From Deltaproteobacteria bacterium (GTDB lineage Bacteria > Desulfobacterota > Syntrophia > Syntrophales > UBA2210): a DNA stretch of 38,618 nucleotides. The position numbers and the translations under genes were made by a program. Shown here one piece after another: positions 1 through 9,800 of this stretch. Where the stretch lies: assembly GCA_030603465.1 (NCBI GenBank), contig JAUVXT010000001.1:1-38618 (forward strand), read 5' to 3'. Below the pieces are notes generated by a model that worked only from the letters and a program-made list of their open reading frames with translations, did no database searches and was not told the origin of the DNA. Position 1 is the first letter of the stretch. The number at the start of each line of letters is the position of its first letter.

Positions 1-1330
1 CGAACAGGGGTATTAAAACCGTAGCGAGCGCCCATGCCGTCGCGGTAAAGACATTCTTTGATCCCGGTATGTCCACAAGCCTTTTTAATCTCCATCTGGG
101 AGGGAATATTGTGATATTATAGAGTATGCCGAGGAGGGACATGAGCAACAACAGCATGAAGGGCACAGTTCCCTGCACGAACGAAAGAACCAGCGCCATA
201 ATCAGTGAAAGAACGGCTAAGGTCATATAAGTATCCTTGTGCCTGACATAGGTCTCTTCCCGGAAACTTCCCTTTATTCTCCCAAAGTTTCTATCCTGGA
301 GTCTGTTGATGGTGTGCATTGCATAGACGTAGGTCGCGGCGATCATGACATTGATAATACTAATTCCGATTCCCTGAAACAGCATGCCGACCAGAGACAG
401 GCACCCGGCGCCGATGGCGGAATAGATATCTGTTCTTACCATGAAAATCCAGAGGTTATAGAGGCCTCTCAGCTTTCTTAGTCTTTTCCCATCTTTATAA
501 TGCAAGAGATAGTCAACAACCCCGTCTGTTATCCAGTTGGGTGTGGATGCGCCTGCTGATACGCCTATCTTTTCGTGCTTGCTGAGGTCTATGCTTCTAA
601 GTTCATCCGCCGTTTCAATGTGAAAGGTAGGTGTCCCCTGTTTTTGAGATATAACTGCCAGCCGCTTTGTGTTCGCGCTGTTTTTGCCTCCGACAATGAT
701 GATTCCATCCGTTTCTACGGCCAATTCCCTGATCTCAGCCTGTCTCTTTTCCGTGGAACGACATATGGTATCGAAAACCTCGACGACGGGAAATTTCTTT
801 TTGATTGTGTCTGTTATTTCATCATACTCTTCTAAGTTTTGCGTCGTCTGGGCGACGACGCATACCTTTTCATACGGAGGAAGTTTATCAACCGCCTCTC
901 TGTTTCTGACGACAGTACCCTGATCCGATGAATATCCCATAAGGGCAGTGACTTCCGGATGTTCCCTTTCCCCCACAATTATAATCTTATAACCGGATAA
1001 CGCATGCTTCATTATAATGGACTGCACCCTGGCAACCCTGGGACAGGTGGCGTCAAATATCTCTACGTTTTTCTTTTCCAGTTGTTCTCTTTCCTCGGGG
1101 GATATTCCATGGGCCCTGACAACTACGATACCCTCCTCTATTTCATCGAGTTTATCGACCGGCATCACACCCCTCTTTTTCAAGAGTTCAACCGTCTGCG
1201 GGTTGTGTATTATAGGTCCGTATGTAAATACCTGTTTTTTGCCCCTGTGCCGGGCAACGTCGAGGACCTTATCAACGGCTCTCTTCACACCCATGCAGAA
1301 ACCCGCTGTCTTTGCCAGTTTGACTTCCAT
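1..1330 (-). CDS. ispH: IspH fused to a UbiA-like membrane domain (3' end outside window)
   Basis: 4-hydroxy-3-methylbut-2-enyl diphosphate reductase, the last step of the MEP pathway, which makes IPP and DMAPP with a 4Fe-4S cluster. Read from ATG at 1330 with no stop before the window edge (about 443 residues). Residues 1 to about 280 are a complete IspH: cluster cysteines C12 (GFCMGVKRA), C96 (DATCPRVARV) and C190 (TICRSTEKRQ), plus H42, H74, H124 and E126. The frame continues without a break into hydrophobic segments from about residue 295, with a UbiA-like Asp-rich element (INRLQDRNFGR) and a later DIPGSKN element. IspH is normally about 280-320 aa, so this is a fusion. It lies downstream of tlyA, probably in the same operon. 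The IspH call is very secure; the UbiA assignment is by motif only. Confidence 0.93.
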   Translation of the reverse strand, partial: MEVKLAKTAGFCMGVKRAVDKVLDVARHRGKKQVFTYGPIIHNPQTVELLKKRGVMPVDKLDEIEEGIVVVRAHGISPEEREQLEKKNVEIFDATCPRVARVQSIIMKHALSGYKIIIVGEREHPEVTALMGYSSDQGTVVRNREAVDKLPPYEKVCVVAQTTQNLEEYDEITDTIKKKFPVVEVFDTICRSTEKRQAEIRELAVETDGIIIVGGKNSANTKRLAVISQKQGTPTFHIETADELRSIDLSKHEKIGVSAGASTPNWITDGVVDYLLHYKDGKRLRKLRGLYNLWIFMVRTDIYSAIGAGCLSLVGMLFQGIGISIINVMIAATYVYAMHTINRLQDRNFGRIKGSFREETYVRHKDTYMTLAVLSLIMALVLSFVQGTVPFMLLLLMSLLGILYNITIFPPRWRLKRLVDIPGSKNVFTATAWALATVLIPLF

Positions 1331-1391
1331 AAAACAATTATCCCAAATCTATTTTCGAAATCTTATAATTCAAACGAGAAAATCTGACTTT

Positions 1392-2144
1392 TTACGGGTC
1401 AATCTTTTTCCCATATAGAAAAAATTCCCTGTTTCCGGCAGGACCTGTAATCGGGGATTCATATATTCCCACGACTTTTAGATTCAACTTGCCGGCAAAT
1501 GCAGCAATCTCATCGCACACCTTTTTATGCACCCTCTCATCTCTGACAACCCCCTTCTTCCCGATCTCCTCTCTGCCCGCCTCGAACTGGGGTTTTATCA
1601 ATGCAAGAATGACGGCTTCATTTTTTACAAGATCGGCAACGACGGGGAGCACCAGTTTGAGGGAAATAAAAGAGACATCGATGGTGGCGATATCAATTTC
1701 GTCCGTTATCCCTTCACCGGAAAAGTATCTTATGTTTGTCCTCTCGAAAAGGATGACCCGGGGATCGGACCGGAGCTTCCACGCAATCTGGCCGTAACCG
1801 ACATCTACCGCATATACCCTTTTTGCCCCTTCCTGGAGAAGGCAGTCCGTAAAACCCCCCGTTGAGGTGCCTACATCCATGGCCACCAGATCCCTGACAT
1901 CGATCTGAAATTCCGCGATTGCCCCCTTTAGTTTTATCCCTCCCCTGCTTGCATAAGGGTTATCCTCACCCCTGATCCTGATTTTTGAGTCGCTGCGAAC
2001 CAGCGTTCCCGCCTTACTTACGCTCTCTTCTTCGACAAGGACAGATCCCGACAGTATACGCGCCCTGGCCCTTTCGCGAGACTCGACCATGCCTCGCTCT
2101 ACCAGCAGCCTGTCCAGTCTGATTCTGGGATTTTCAGCTTTCAT
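1392..2144 (-). CDS. tlyA: TlyA family rRNA 2'-O-methyltransferase / hemolysin-like protein
   Basis: 250 aa, the usual length for TlyA. An S4 RNA-binding domain spans roughly residues 8-60 (RLDRLLVERGMVESRERAR). An FtsJ/RrmJ-type methyltransferase domain follows, with SRGG at 66-69, the SAM motif AMDVGTSTGGFTD around 88-100 and catalytic-type lysine K184 in ALIKPQFEAGR. Family members methylate ribose in 16S/23S rRNA; the substrate here is not known. It sits between dxs (27 nt gap) and ispH, a common deltaproteobacterial arrangement. Confidence 0.93.
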   Translation of the reverse strand: MKAENPRIRLDRLLVERGMVESRERARARILSGSVLVEEESVSKAGTLVRSDSKIRIRGEDNPYASRGGIKLKGAIAEFQIDVRDLVAMDVGTSTGGFTDCLLQEGAKRVYAVDVGYGQIAWKLRSDPRVILFERTNIRYFSGEGITDEIDIATIDVSFISLKLVLPVVADLVKNEAVILALIKPQFEAGREEIGKKGVVRDERVHKKVCDEIAAFAGKLNLKVVGIYESPITGPAGNREFFLYGKKIDP

Positions 2145-2170
2145 TGGAGTTCCTTGAGGAGTGCCGGGGG

Positions 2171-4060
2171 TTAAAGACTTGTAACTTTTCGGACAGCCCG
2201 GGCAATGCCCTCTTCATCGATGCCATGTTTTTTTCTAAGCTCCGCCTGTGTTGCATGCTCCACAAACTCGCTTCCGATCCCCAACCTCTTGACAGTTATC
2301 CCGGAGATTCCCCTTTCTTCCAGCAATTCAAGGACTGCGCTTCCGAAGCCTCCCATGAGGGCGTTCTCTTCTACTGTCACCATCTTCTTTACGGTCGATG
2401 CGATATCACAGAGAAGTTCGGTATCGAGTGGCTTTATAAAACGGCTGTTGATGACCGTTGCCTCTATCCCCTCCTTTTCCAGCTTTCCGGCTGCTTCCAG
2501 GGCAGGATAGACGGTGGAGCCAATTGCCACTATTGCGATATCTTTCCCCTCTCGAAGGACCTCCCCTTTTCCGATTTCAAGGGTTCTGGGCGCATCTTCG
2601 ATAGGAACACCCACACCCTTACCCCGGGGATACCGTATTGAGACGGGAAAGCCGCAATAAACGGCAGTTTTCAGCATATGCTGGAGCTCATTTTCATCCT
2701 TCGGGGCCATCATGATAATATTCGGAATGGCCCTCAGGAAAGAGTAATCGAAGAGTCCATGATGAGTAGGCCCATCATCACCCACAATTCCTCCGCGATC
2801 CAGGGCAAAAATAACGGGGAGCTTCTGAAGACAGACATCCTGAACGACCTGATCATAGGCCCTCTGCAGGAATGTGGAATAAATGGCAACAACGGGGATG
2901 AATCCCTCGGTAGCCAGACCGGCGGCGAAGGTGACACCGTGCTGTTCGGCTATGCCCACATCGTAAAACCTTTCGGGAAACTCCTCTGCAAACCGATCGA
3001 GGCCGGTTCCCGTGCACATCGAGGCCGTTATGGCGACTATCCTTTCATCTTCCCGGGCCAGCTTCACTGCCGCTTTGCCAAATACTTCAGTGTAAGCCTT
3101 GGGAAAATTATTCTGGGCAATCGCTTTCCCTGTTGCGATGTCGAAAGGACCGATGCCATGAAATCTTGACGGTTCCTCTTCGGCAAATTTATATCCCTTC
3201 CCCTTTTTTGTGATGACGTGAACCAGGATCGGCCTTTCGAGACCCTTGACATTTTTAAAGTTTTTTATCAGAGGATTCAGTTTGTGACCATCGAGGGGAC
3301 CGACATACTGAAAACCCAGTTCCTCGAATAATACACCGGGGACGATGAATGCCTTCAGAGACTCCTCCATCTGTCGCGTAAACTTTACAATCTGTTCCCC
3401 GACGCCGGGGATGGTCTTGAAGAAATTCAGTATCCTTGCCCTGAGTTTTGTCACCTGCTGTCCCGTCATGATCCGGTTCAGGTAAGATGACATGGCTCCC
3501 ACATTGGGCGAGATGGACATCTCATTATCGTTCAGCACAATTATAAGGTCTTTTCCCCTGTCACCGGACCAGTTAAGCCCCTCAAAGGCCATACCTGCCG
3601 TCATGGAACCGTCACCTATTACGGCGATGACCTTACATTTTTCCTTTTTCAGACATCTCGCATCGGCAATACCGGAAGCCGCCGAAATCGATGTGCTGCT
3701 GTGTCCCACGCCAAAGACATCATAGATACTCTCTTCCCGGCGCGGGAAACCACTGACTCCTCCTTTCTCTCTGAGGGTGTGAAAACTGTCTCTTCTGCCG
3801 GTTATGATCTTGTGGGTGTAGGCCTGATGCCCCACATCCCAGACAAGCTTATCATCGGGTGTATTAAACACATAGTGAAGCGCCAGCGTCAGTTCTACCG
3901 TTCCCAGTGAGGATGCGAGATGGCCTCCGTTCTTTGCCACGGTCTCTATAATTTTATTTCTGATTTCCCCTGCAAGGATATTCAATTCTTCAACCTGAAG
4001 TTTTCTCAAATCCTCAGGATTATTTATGTGTTCTAATATTGTAGTGTCTCTCTCTTCCAT
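2171..4060 (-). CDS. dxs: 1-deoxy-D-xylulose-5-phosphate synthase
   Basis: Condenses pyruvate and glyceraldehyde-3-phosphate into DXP with thiamine diphosphate, the entry step of the MEP pathway. 629 aa from the ATG at 4060. The frame stays open to a TTG at 4114, but that would run into ispA, and MEERDTTILE is a normal Dxs beginning. Seen: WDVGHQAYTHKIITGR (about 75-89), the thiamine motif GDGSMTAGMAFEGLN (149 onward) with LNDNEMSISPNVG, and the transketolase pyrimidine-domain motif GIAEQHGVTFAAGLA. A C-terminal transketolase domain is complete. It starts 37 nt after ispA and is followed by tlyA, so the pathway entry enzyme is co-transcribed with the prenyl synthase. Confidence 0.97.
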   Translation of the reverse strand: MEERDTTILEHINNPEDLRKLQVEELNILAGEIRNKIIETVAKNGGHLASSLGTVELTLALHYVFNTPDDKLVWDVGHQAYTHKIITGRRDSFHTLREKGGVSGFPRREESIYDVFGVGHSSTSISAASGIADARCLKKEKCKVIAVIGDGSMTAGMAFEGLNWSGDRGKDLIIVLNDNEMSISPNVGAMSSYLNRIMTGQQVTKLRARILNFFKTIPGVGEQIVKFTRQMEESLKAFIVPGVLFEELGFQYVGPLDGHKLNPLIKNFKNVKGLERPILVHVITKKGKGYKFAEEEPSRFHGIGPFDIATGKAIAQNNFPKAYTEVFGKAAVKLAREDERIVAITASMCTGTGLDRFAEEFPERFYDVGIAEQHGVTFAAGLATEGFIPVVAIYSTFLQRAYDQVVQDVCLQKLPVIFALDRGGIVGDDGPTHHGLFDYSFLRAIPNIIMMAPKDENELQHMLKTAVYCGFPVSIRYPRGKGVGVPIEDAPRTLEIGKGEVLREGKDIAIVAIGSTVYPALEAAGKLEKEGIEATVINSRFIKPLDTELLCDIASTVKKMVTVEENALMGGFGSAVLELLEERGISGITVKRLGIGSEFVEHATQAELRKKHGIDEEGIARAVRKVTSL

Positions 4061-4097
4061 TACAATCCCATCCCAATATCTGTAAAAATAGGGGCGT

Positions 4098-5003
4098 TTA
4101 TGATTTCCTTTCAATGATGAATTTCGCGATCATCCGCAGAGGATCGGCTTTATCATCAAAGTGAGCGATATTTGACAGGGCCTCATCTATCGATTCCCTG
4201 GCTCTCTTCCTGGAACCATCAAGACCGAGAAGGGCAGGGAAAGTGACCTTATTATGGGCCTTATCGCTTCCCGTATCCTTCCCCAGGAGTTCTTTATCCC
4301 CCTCTATATCTAAAATATCATCTGTTATCTGAAAAGCAAGTCCTATTCCCCTCCCATAGGCAGAAAGGGCCGCCAGATCGGTCTCGGATGCCCCTGTCAG
4401 TATGGCGCCGGCCCTTATTGAAACGGTAAGCAGCGCCTCCGTCTTATGCCTGTGGATATAATTAAGGGTTTCCATGTCCGCATCTTTCCCTTCCGATTCC
4501 AGATCAACCACCTGGCCACCAATCATCCCATAAAAACCTGCCGCCGTGGAGACCTCGCTGATAGTTTTAAGAAGGGCCTCCGGCGCGACTTTGTCTAGGA
4601 TCTCCCCATCCGACATCAGATGAAAGGCCTCTGTAAGGAGCGCGTCTCCCGCGAGGACTGCAATTCCCTCTCCGAATACCTTGTGATTTGTGGGCATCCC
4701 CCTTCTGAAATCATCGTCGTCCATTAATGGAAGATCATCGTGGATCAGAGAATATGTGTGGATCAGTTCAATGGCGCATGCCACCGGGACTACCCTTTCA
4801 ATGTCTCCCCCCACGGTCTCTGCCGCAGCCATGCACAGAACAGGTCTTAACCTCTTTCCACCTGCGAAAACACTATACCGCATTGATTCAAAGATAAGGG
4901 GGGGGAATCTGTCTTCTCCCGGGAGAAACCTGTCCAGCGCATCGTCTACAATCTTTTTCCTCTCCTTAAGATATTCTTTCAGTGATGCCGGTTGTTTACT
5001 CAT
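4098..5003 (-). CDS. ispA: Short-chain polyprenyl (farnesyl/geranylgeranyl) diphosphate synthase
   Basis: Head-to-tail prenyl transferase that condenses IPP with allylic diphosphates. 301 aa from the ATG at 5003, which has a GAGGG Shine-Dalgarno about 9 nt upstream; a GTG at 5012 in the same frame would lengthen it by three residues. The first aspartate-rich motif is DDLPLMDDDD at 89-98, followed by RRGMPTNHK; the second is QITDDILDIEGD. GGKRLRP near residue 50 binds IPP. Product length (C15 or C20) cannot be settled from this reading. The stop codon of xseB lies 2 nt before this start, so translation is probably coupled. Confidence 0.95.
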   Translation of the reverse strand: MSKQPASLKEYLKERKKIVDDALDRFLPGEDRFPPLIFESMRYSVFAGGKRLRPVLCMAAAETVGGDIERVVPVACAIELIHTYSLIHDDLPLMDDDDFRRGMPTNHKVFGEGIAVLAGDALLTEAFHLMSDGEILDKVAPEALLKTISEVSTAAGFYGMIGGQVVDLESEGKDADMETLNYIHRHKTEALLTVSIRAGAILTGASETDLAALSAYGRGIGLAFQITDDILDIEGDKELLGKDTGSDKAHNKVTFPALLGLDGSRKRARESIDEALSNIAHFDDKADPLRMIAKFIIERKS

Positions 5004-5232
5004 CCTCTTCACCCTCTTTTATGAAGGCTTTGACCTCCGGCTCACCATCGGTCTTAATGAGCACCTCTACCTTTCTTTCCGCATCATCCAGTTTTTTGGC
5101 GCAGAAACGGGAGAGATTAATGCCCTCTTCGAAGGCCTTCAGCGAATCGTCCAGGGTCATATCCCCCTCTTCCATCTTTTTTACAATCTCATCCAGCCTC
5201 TCAAGGGCCTTTTCAAATGTCTTTTCTGCCAT
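4996..5232 (-). CDS. xseB: Exodeoxyribonuclease VII small subunit
   Basis: 78 aa, typical for XseB, with the family signature TFEKALERLDEIVKKMEEGD and LDDSLKAFEEG. It forms a coiled-coil helical hairpin that assembles on XseA to make the ATP-independent single-strand exonuclease. ATG at 5232 is preceded by AGGAG at good spacing. It starts 4 nt after the xseA stop, and its stop lies just before the chosen ispA start. Confidence 0.96.
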   Translation of the reverse strand: MAEKTFEKALERLDEIVKKMEEGDMTLDDSLKAFEEGINLSRFCAKKLDDAERKVEVLIKTDGEPEVKAFIKEGEEDE

Positions 5233-5236
5233 TTCT

Positions 5237-6601
5237 TCACTCCTGGGAAATCTTTGTGACCTTTGCCTTGAAACTACCCGATAAAACCTTCACGCCGACA
5301 TGACATCCCTCGGTCAGGGATTTTGCCTCTCTCACAATTGTATTGTCCGGCAATCTTCTGACAATACCGTATCCCCTTTCGAGGACAGAAAGGGGGCTCA
5401 AACCGTTCAGTATCGATATATTCTGTTTTAAAACATTTTTCAGATTATCCACAAGGAAAAGAGCCTTTGTTATCATATTTTCTTTCAGGGTTTCGAGTCT
5501 AAATTTATATTCTCCTATCCTGGCCGCCGGGTTCATGTATAACAGAAGCTTATTCGTGTGAAGAAGGGTGCTTTTCCGGTTCTCGAATCCACGCAGAAGG
5601 CCCTCTTTGAGGGAAAGGCTGCTATCATCCAGGTGTAAACGGAGATCCGCAATCTGTCTCCTCGGGTCCTTCAACCGCGCCCTCAGCGCCTCCGCCTTCT
5701 CTGATAACATATAGCTGATTTTACGTTGATTATTTACCAGCCTGAAATCGAGATTCTCCATCCTTTCAACCAGATCTCTTCGGTTAGGCACTACCAGCTC
5801 GGCGGCGGCCGACGGTGTCGGCGCCCTTAAGTCTGCCACAAAGTCCGCGATGGTGAAATCGATTTCATGACCCACGGCCGATATGATCGGAATCTTTGAC
5901 ACGTGTATGGCCCGTGCCACCCGCTCATCATTGAATGGAAAGAGGTCCTCCAGAGACCCTCCTCCTCTGGTCACAACAATCACATCAATTGCGGGAATGG
6001 CATTCAAGGCCGATATGGCCTCACATATTTCAGGCGGCGCCTCGACTCCCTGGACCCTTACCGGCGCTATGAGGATATCGATGGAGGAAAATCTCCTCTC
6101 CGTAATATTCAGGATATCCCTGATTGCCGCTCCCGTCGATGAGGTGACGACACCGATCCTACAGGGGAGAAAGGGAATTTCCTTTTTTAGAGAAGGATCG
6201 AAAAGTCCTTCCTCGTCGAGCTTCCGTTTGAGCTGTTCGAAGGCTATCTGAAGTGCGCCATATCCTCTCGGTTCGGCGGCGTCAATTATTAACTGATATT
6301 CTCCCCTCACCTGATAAACATTTAATTGTGCCCGGCAGACGATCTCCATGCCATCCTCCAAGTCAAAGCCTATCTTCTGCATCGCCTGCCTGAATATGAC
6401 GGCCCTGATCTGACTGTCCTGATCTTTGAGGGTAAAATAGACGTGTCCCGAACCGGGACGCCGGAGGTTTGAAATCTCGCCGGCAACCCAGAGGATATCG
6501 AAGCTGGTCTCCAAGAGTATTTTTATGTTTGCCGTCAACTCTGTAACGGTAAGGATGTCTTTCATGTCTTTTATATGAGGGCTTTCTTCAGTGTATCCCA
6601 T
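5237..6601 (-). CDS. xseA: Exodeoxyribonuclease VII large subunit
   Basis: 454 aa, full length. The N-terminal OB fold begins near LTVTELTANIK and includes the conserved WVAGEISNLRRPGSGHVYF. The catalytic domain contains GVVTSSTGAAIRDIL, VVTRGGGSLEDLFPFNDE and SAVGHEIDFTIADFVADLRAPTPS. A long helical region and a C-terminal GYGIV segment follow. It degrades single-stranded DNA into oligonucleotides. The first ATG at 6601 has no clear Shine-Dalgarno; ATG at 6565 (MKDILTVTEL) is a plausible alternative start. First gene of the xseA-xseB-ispA-dxs-tlyA-ispH run. Confidence 0.96.
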   Translation of the reverse strand: MGYTEESPHIKDMKDILTVTELTANIKILLETSFDILWVAGEISNLRRPGSGHVYFTLKDQDSQIRAVIFRQAMQKIGFDLEDGMEIVCRAQLNVYQVRGEYQLIIDAAEPRGYGALQIAFEQLKRKLDEEGLFDPSLKKEIPFLPCRIGVVTSSTGAAIRDILNITERRFSSIDILIAPVRVQGVEAPPEICEAISALNAIPAIDVIVVTRGGGSLEDLFPFNDERVARAIHVSKIPIISAVGHEIDFTIADFVADLRAPTPSAAAELVVPNRRDLVERMENLDFRLVNNQRKISYMLSEKAEALRARLKDPRRQIADLRLHLDDSSLSLKEGLLRGFENRKSTLLHTNKLLLYMNPAARIGEYKFRLETLKENMITKALFLVDNLKNVLKQNISILNGLSPLSVLERGYGIVRRLPDNTIVREAKSLTEGCHVGVKVLSGSFKAKVTKISQE

Positions 6602-6627
6602 CAGAATATCAAAAAATATAGTATTTT

Positions 6628-6660
6628 ATTATAATTAGCAGAGGCATTAATCAGTTGCAA
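6628..6660 (-). promoter_or_regulatory. Possible promoter of the xseA operon
   Basis: Read on the minus strand, a perfect TATAAT (6628-6633) lies 26 nt upstream of the xseA ATG, with TTGCAA at 6655-6660. The gap between the boxes is 21 nt, longer than the ideal 17, so the -35 assignment is doubtful. The 236-bp stretch between res and xseA holds no other recognisable feature. Confidence 0.3.
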
Positions 6661-6837
6661 CTATTTTTATTACACAAGGTCCATTGGTTATATCAATAAT
6701 TTACACATGAAACACGTATCAATCTTTACTGCCAAAGTGAATCCTTAAGAAGCAGAATTTCTAATGGATTGATCATCTTTTGGAAAAACACACAGCCAGT
6801 GGGTTTCAGGAGGGCGTTTTATTGTACATGGAATTTC

Positions 6838-9800
6838 TCATCGACAACTCCATATTCGATATAAACCATCTGCCCATTGAATAAGAGCCTGTTTTGCAAG
6901 TTCAGGATCACTTAATTCCCGATCCTGATGGGCAATGTATTCATTCCGGAAGGTGTAAATCCTACCTATCATTGTGGGCAGGCCTGTCTGGGACACATCG
7001 GCAAATCGTATACGGACAGACTCGAAGATACCGCCAACCTTCCGCCGCGTTGTACGCACGTAGTCCAGGCTCCAGTGTAGAAGACCGATCGGCATTAATC
7101 CATTCTGATCAATTAAAGTTCTTTCCAAGTTCTTGGCCTGCCGATGGTGGAAGTTGGCCTCGCCGGTTGGCAGATCGGTCAAATCGGGATGAAAAAATTC
7201 ATACTGTCTGGTGCCGTCCGCAGGCACATCATCCTTAAGTTCCCTGAGAATCATGCCCTTGGCCGCCTCATCCATTGGGCCAAGTAGCGGGGTAAAGACA
7301 GGCGCGAACGATATATTCTCTTTATTCTGCAAGAATTGATACAAGGCTACTGCCTGCTGTACCGCCTTCTGGTAGCGAGAAGGCAGTTCTTTAAAATTAT
7401 CCAATGGGATAAAGGCAGAAATGCTAATATCTTCCTTCGGTTCAGGTTCTCCAAAAGGCAGGCTTAATTGCGGATCACTTATCTCTTCCACCAACTGCTT
7501 CAGCGACGGCCGACACATTCGCATGAGAGTTTTCAGCTTGTTGTCACTGAGATTCTCAAAGAGTTTTTGCGGAACATAGATGTATGTCCACTTCTCCCCT
7601 TCCTGTGAAGCCGCGTCGCACCATGCCGCCGCAGCCCTTGCCTTCAAAGGCACGTCTTTATCCTCACGCCCTTTTGTTTCAACCAGGGCATATTCCCTTG
7701 CACTCATCCGGACAATAAAATCCGGCGTGTAGAAAGAAAGTCTCCCCCGCTGGGTCTGGTAATCAATTCGAAGCGCCTGGGGTCCGCCATTTTTGCAGAA
7801 TGCTCTCACATCAGGGGCAAGATCGAGGAACTGGCACATTGCCACCTCCAGATTCCGATTGCATGGAACAAGATTAAAGACGGTGCGTTTGGCCGGAATT
7901 GCCGGGTGATGTTCGGAATGTGTTACCTGATAAGGCTTCCAACTGGAGGCCGAAACGCCTTTGCCCCCGGGTTTGCGTTCTTCCTTGATTGTCGTGCGAG
8001 AAAGTATCAACGGTACAAAAGCAGCCCGGATATGTTCTCGCACATCGCTATCGGCCAGACGGCTTAGAAGGCGAGGATCGAAAAGAGTGACCTTTTCCTT
8101 GAATAGCAGCTCCGTGATGAACGTCTCAAGAAGAGGAGCTATAACCTTATGTGTTCCACGAATGCCGGTGATGTGTTCAAGTTCATCCCGGTAATACGAA
8201 ATGGCGCCGATACCGTTTTCAAGAAGAGGCAGACGGATTTTCATCTTTTCTACAACTTCATTTGTCAGGAGATGGCGGCCCTCATACTGTATCTCATCCG
8301 ATCCCCTGCTGCCGAGGGGTAGCCGAAGATATTTTGAAAATTCTTTACGGATATCTTCAATTGTAAGCCTCTCAAGCGATGGTGTTCTCGTATAGCCTGC
8401 GGATATTGCGGGAAGTGTTACATCGAGTTTTTTTATATCCTTGTTTCCCGTATCGGTAAATATGGTCACAGTACTCTTCGGAACTTTATCAATATCTACG
8501 ACCTCAATGGGGAGGCCTTCCTGACTGAGTTCCTGCTGATAGAGGCTCACAAAGGCGTTGTGCTCGACAACCGTGACAAGTTCCGCAACGCCTTCACTCG
8601 GCGAAGTCATACGTCGCAGGCCCCGGCCAAGAGTTTGTTCCGGCAAAATATTCGCCTTGGAGGTGTAAGGCCGGAGAGGAACAACAGTCGTAACATTGCG
8701 GACATCCCAGCCTTCCCGTAGCATAAGGACGGACACAATACACCGGTAGGGACTTTTCCCCGAATCGAGATCCCGGGAAAGATCGCGCAGTATCCTCAAA
8801 TCTTCTTCGCTGATTTCCTTTTCACTCTCTACAAAGGATGGATACCCTTTATTTCTGCCGCCGATCCACTTGATTTTCCCCTTAAGGTTCGTATGGAGGT
8901 TGATCGTCCTGCCGTTCAATTCGCCAAACAAGGAATCGGTGTTCAGCCTCCTCGTAATCTGATCGGCGGCCTCGGTATCTTCCGTCATAACAAAAAGCAG
9001 AGGGCTCTTGCCGCTTTTTTCCCACTCTTCCCTGGATTTCAGCCAGCGTTGATAACCCATCATCAGGTGCTGCTGGAATCGCTCTGACGCATCGCTGCTG
9101 GGACGTTCGGAAAGACCTTCCCCGCGGCCTATGATGGGAATCTTTACAATTCCGCCGTTTACAGCTTCGCCTAATGGCGCGTCACATATAACATGCTGGA
9201 ATATCTGTCCGTGATTATCTTTTGGTGTCGCCGAAAAATCGAGCTGAGAAACCAGACCCCCTCCGGTCTTTCTCTGAATTTCAGTATGCAGAAAATCAAT
9301 GGCTTCATTCCAAGCTGAGCCGGGATCCCACAGGTGGTGTGCCTCGTCATTCAAAACCATGATACGTTCATGCGCGGTGATCCGCTCACGCAGTGCCCTC
9401 CCCGTATCAAGCGCGTTTCCCCTGGACACTGCCGGTCCCACCCAGTCGTATGTTTCGGCATCCTTCTTTGCTTTTCGTTTGCTGATATCATAGAGACGGT
9501 GAATATTGGTGAGATAGAGGTTTCCCCCGGTGGATGCACCGCTGGTTTCATCCTGGAGAACAACGGACAAGTTCCAGTCGCCGCGCCACGCTACCGGAAT
9601 CAGAGGGTCTTTATCAAAAATAATTCCATTGCCGAAATCTTCTTTCAATCGTTCAAAAACGGTCAGGTTTGGGGCAATGACCACAAAATGCCTGGACATG
9701 GGCGAATCGCTTTCACGAAGGGCATGGAAATAGCTCCATACGATGGCAAGGCTCATGACCTTTGTCTTGCCCGTGCCGGTTGCCAGTTTGAAGGCGTATT

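Noticed and set aside
1017..1418. 133-codon plus-strand frame near the tlyA/ispH junction
   Set aside because: It is antisense to IspH residues that include the cluster cysteines.
2144..2641. 165-codon plus-strand frame opposite dxs
   Set aside because: It is antisense to well-conserved Dxs coding sequence and has no family features.
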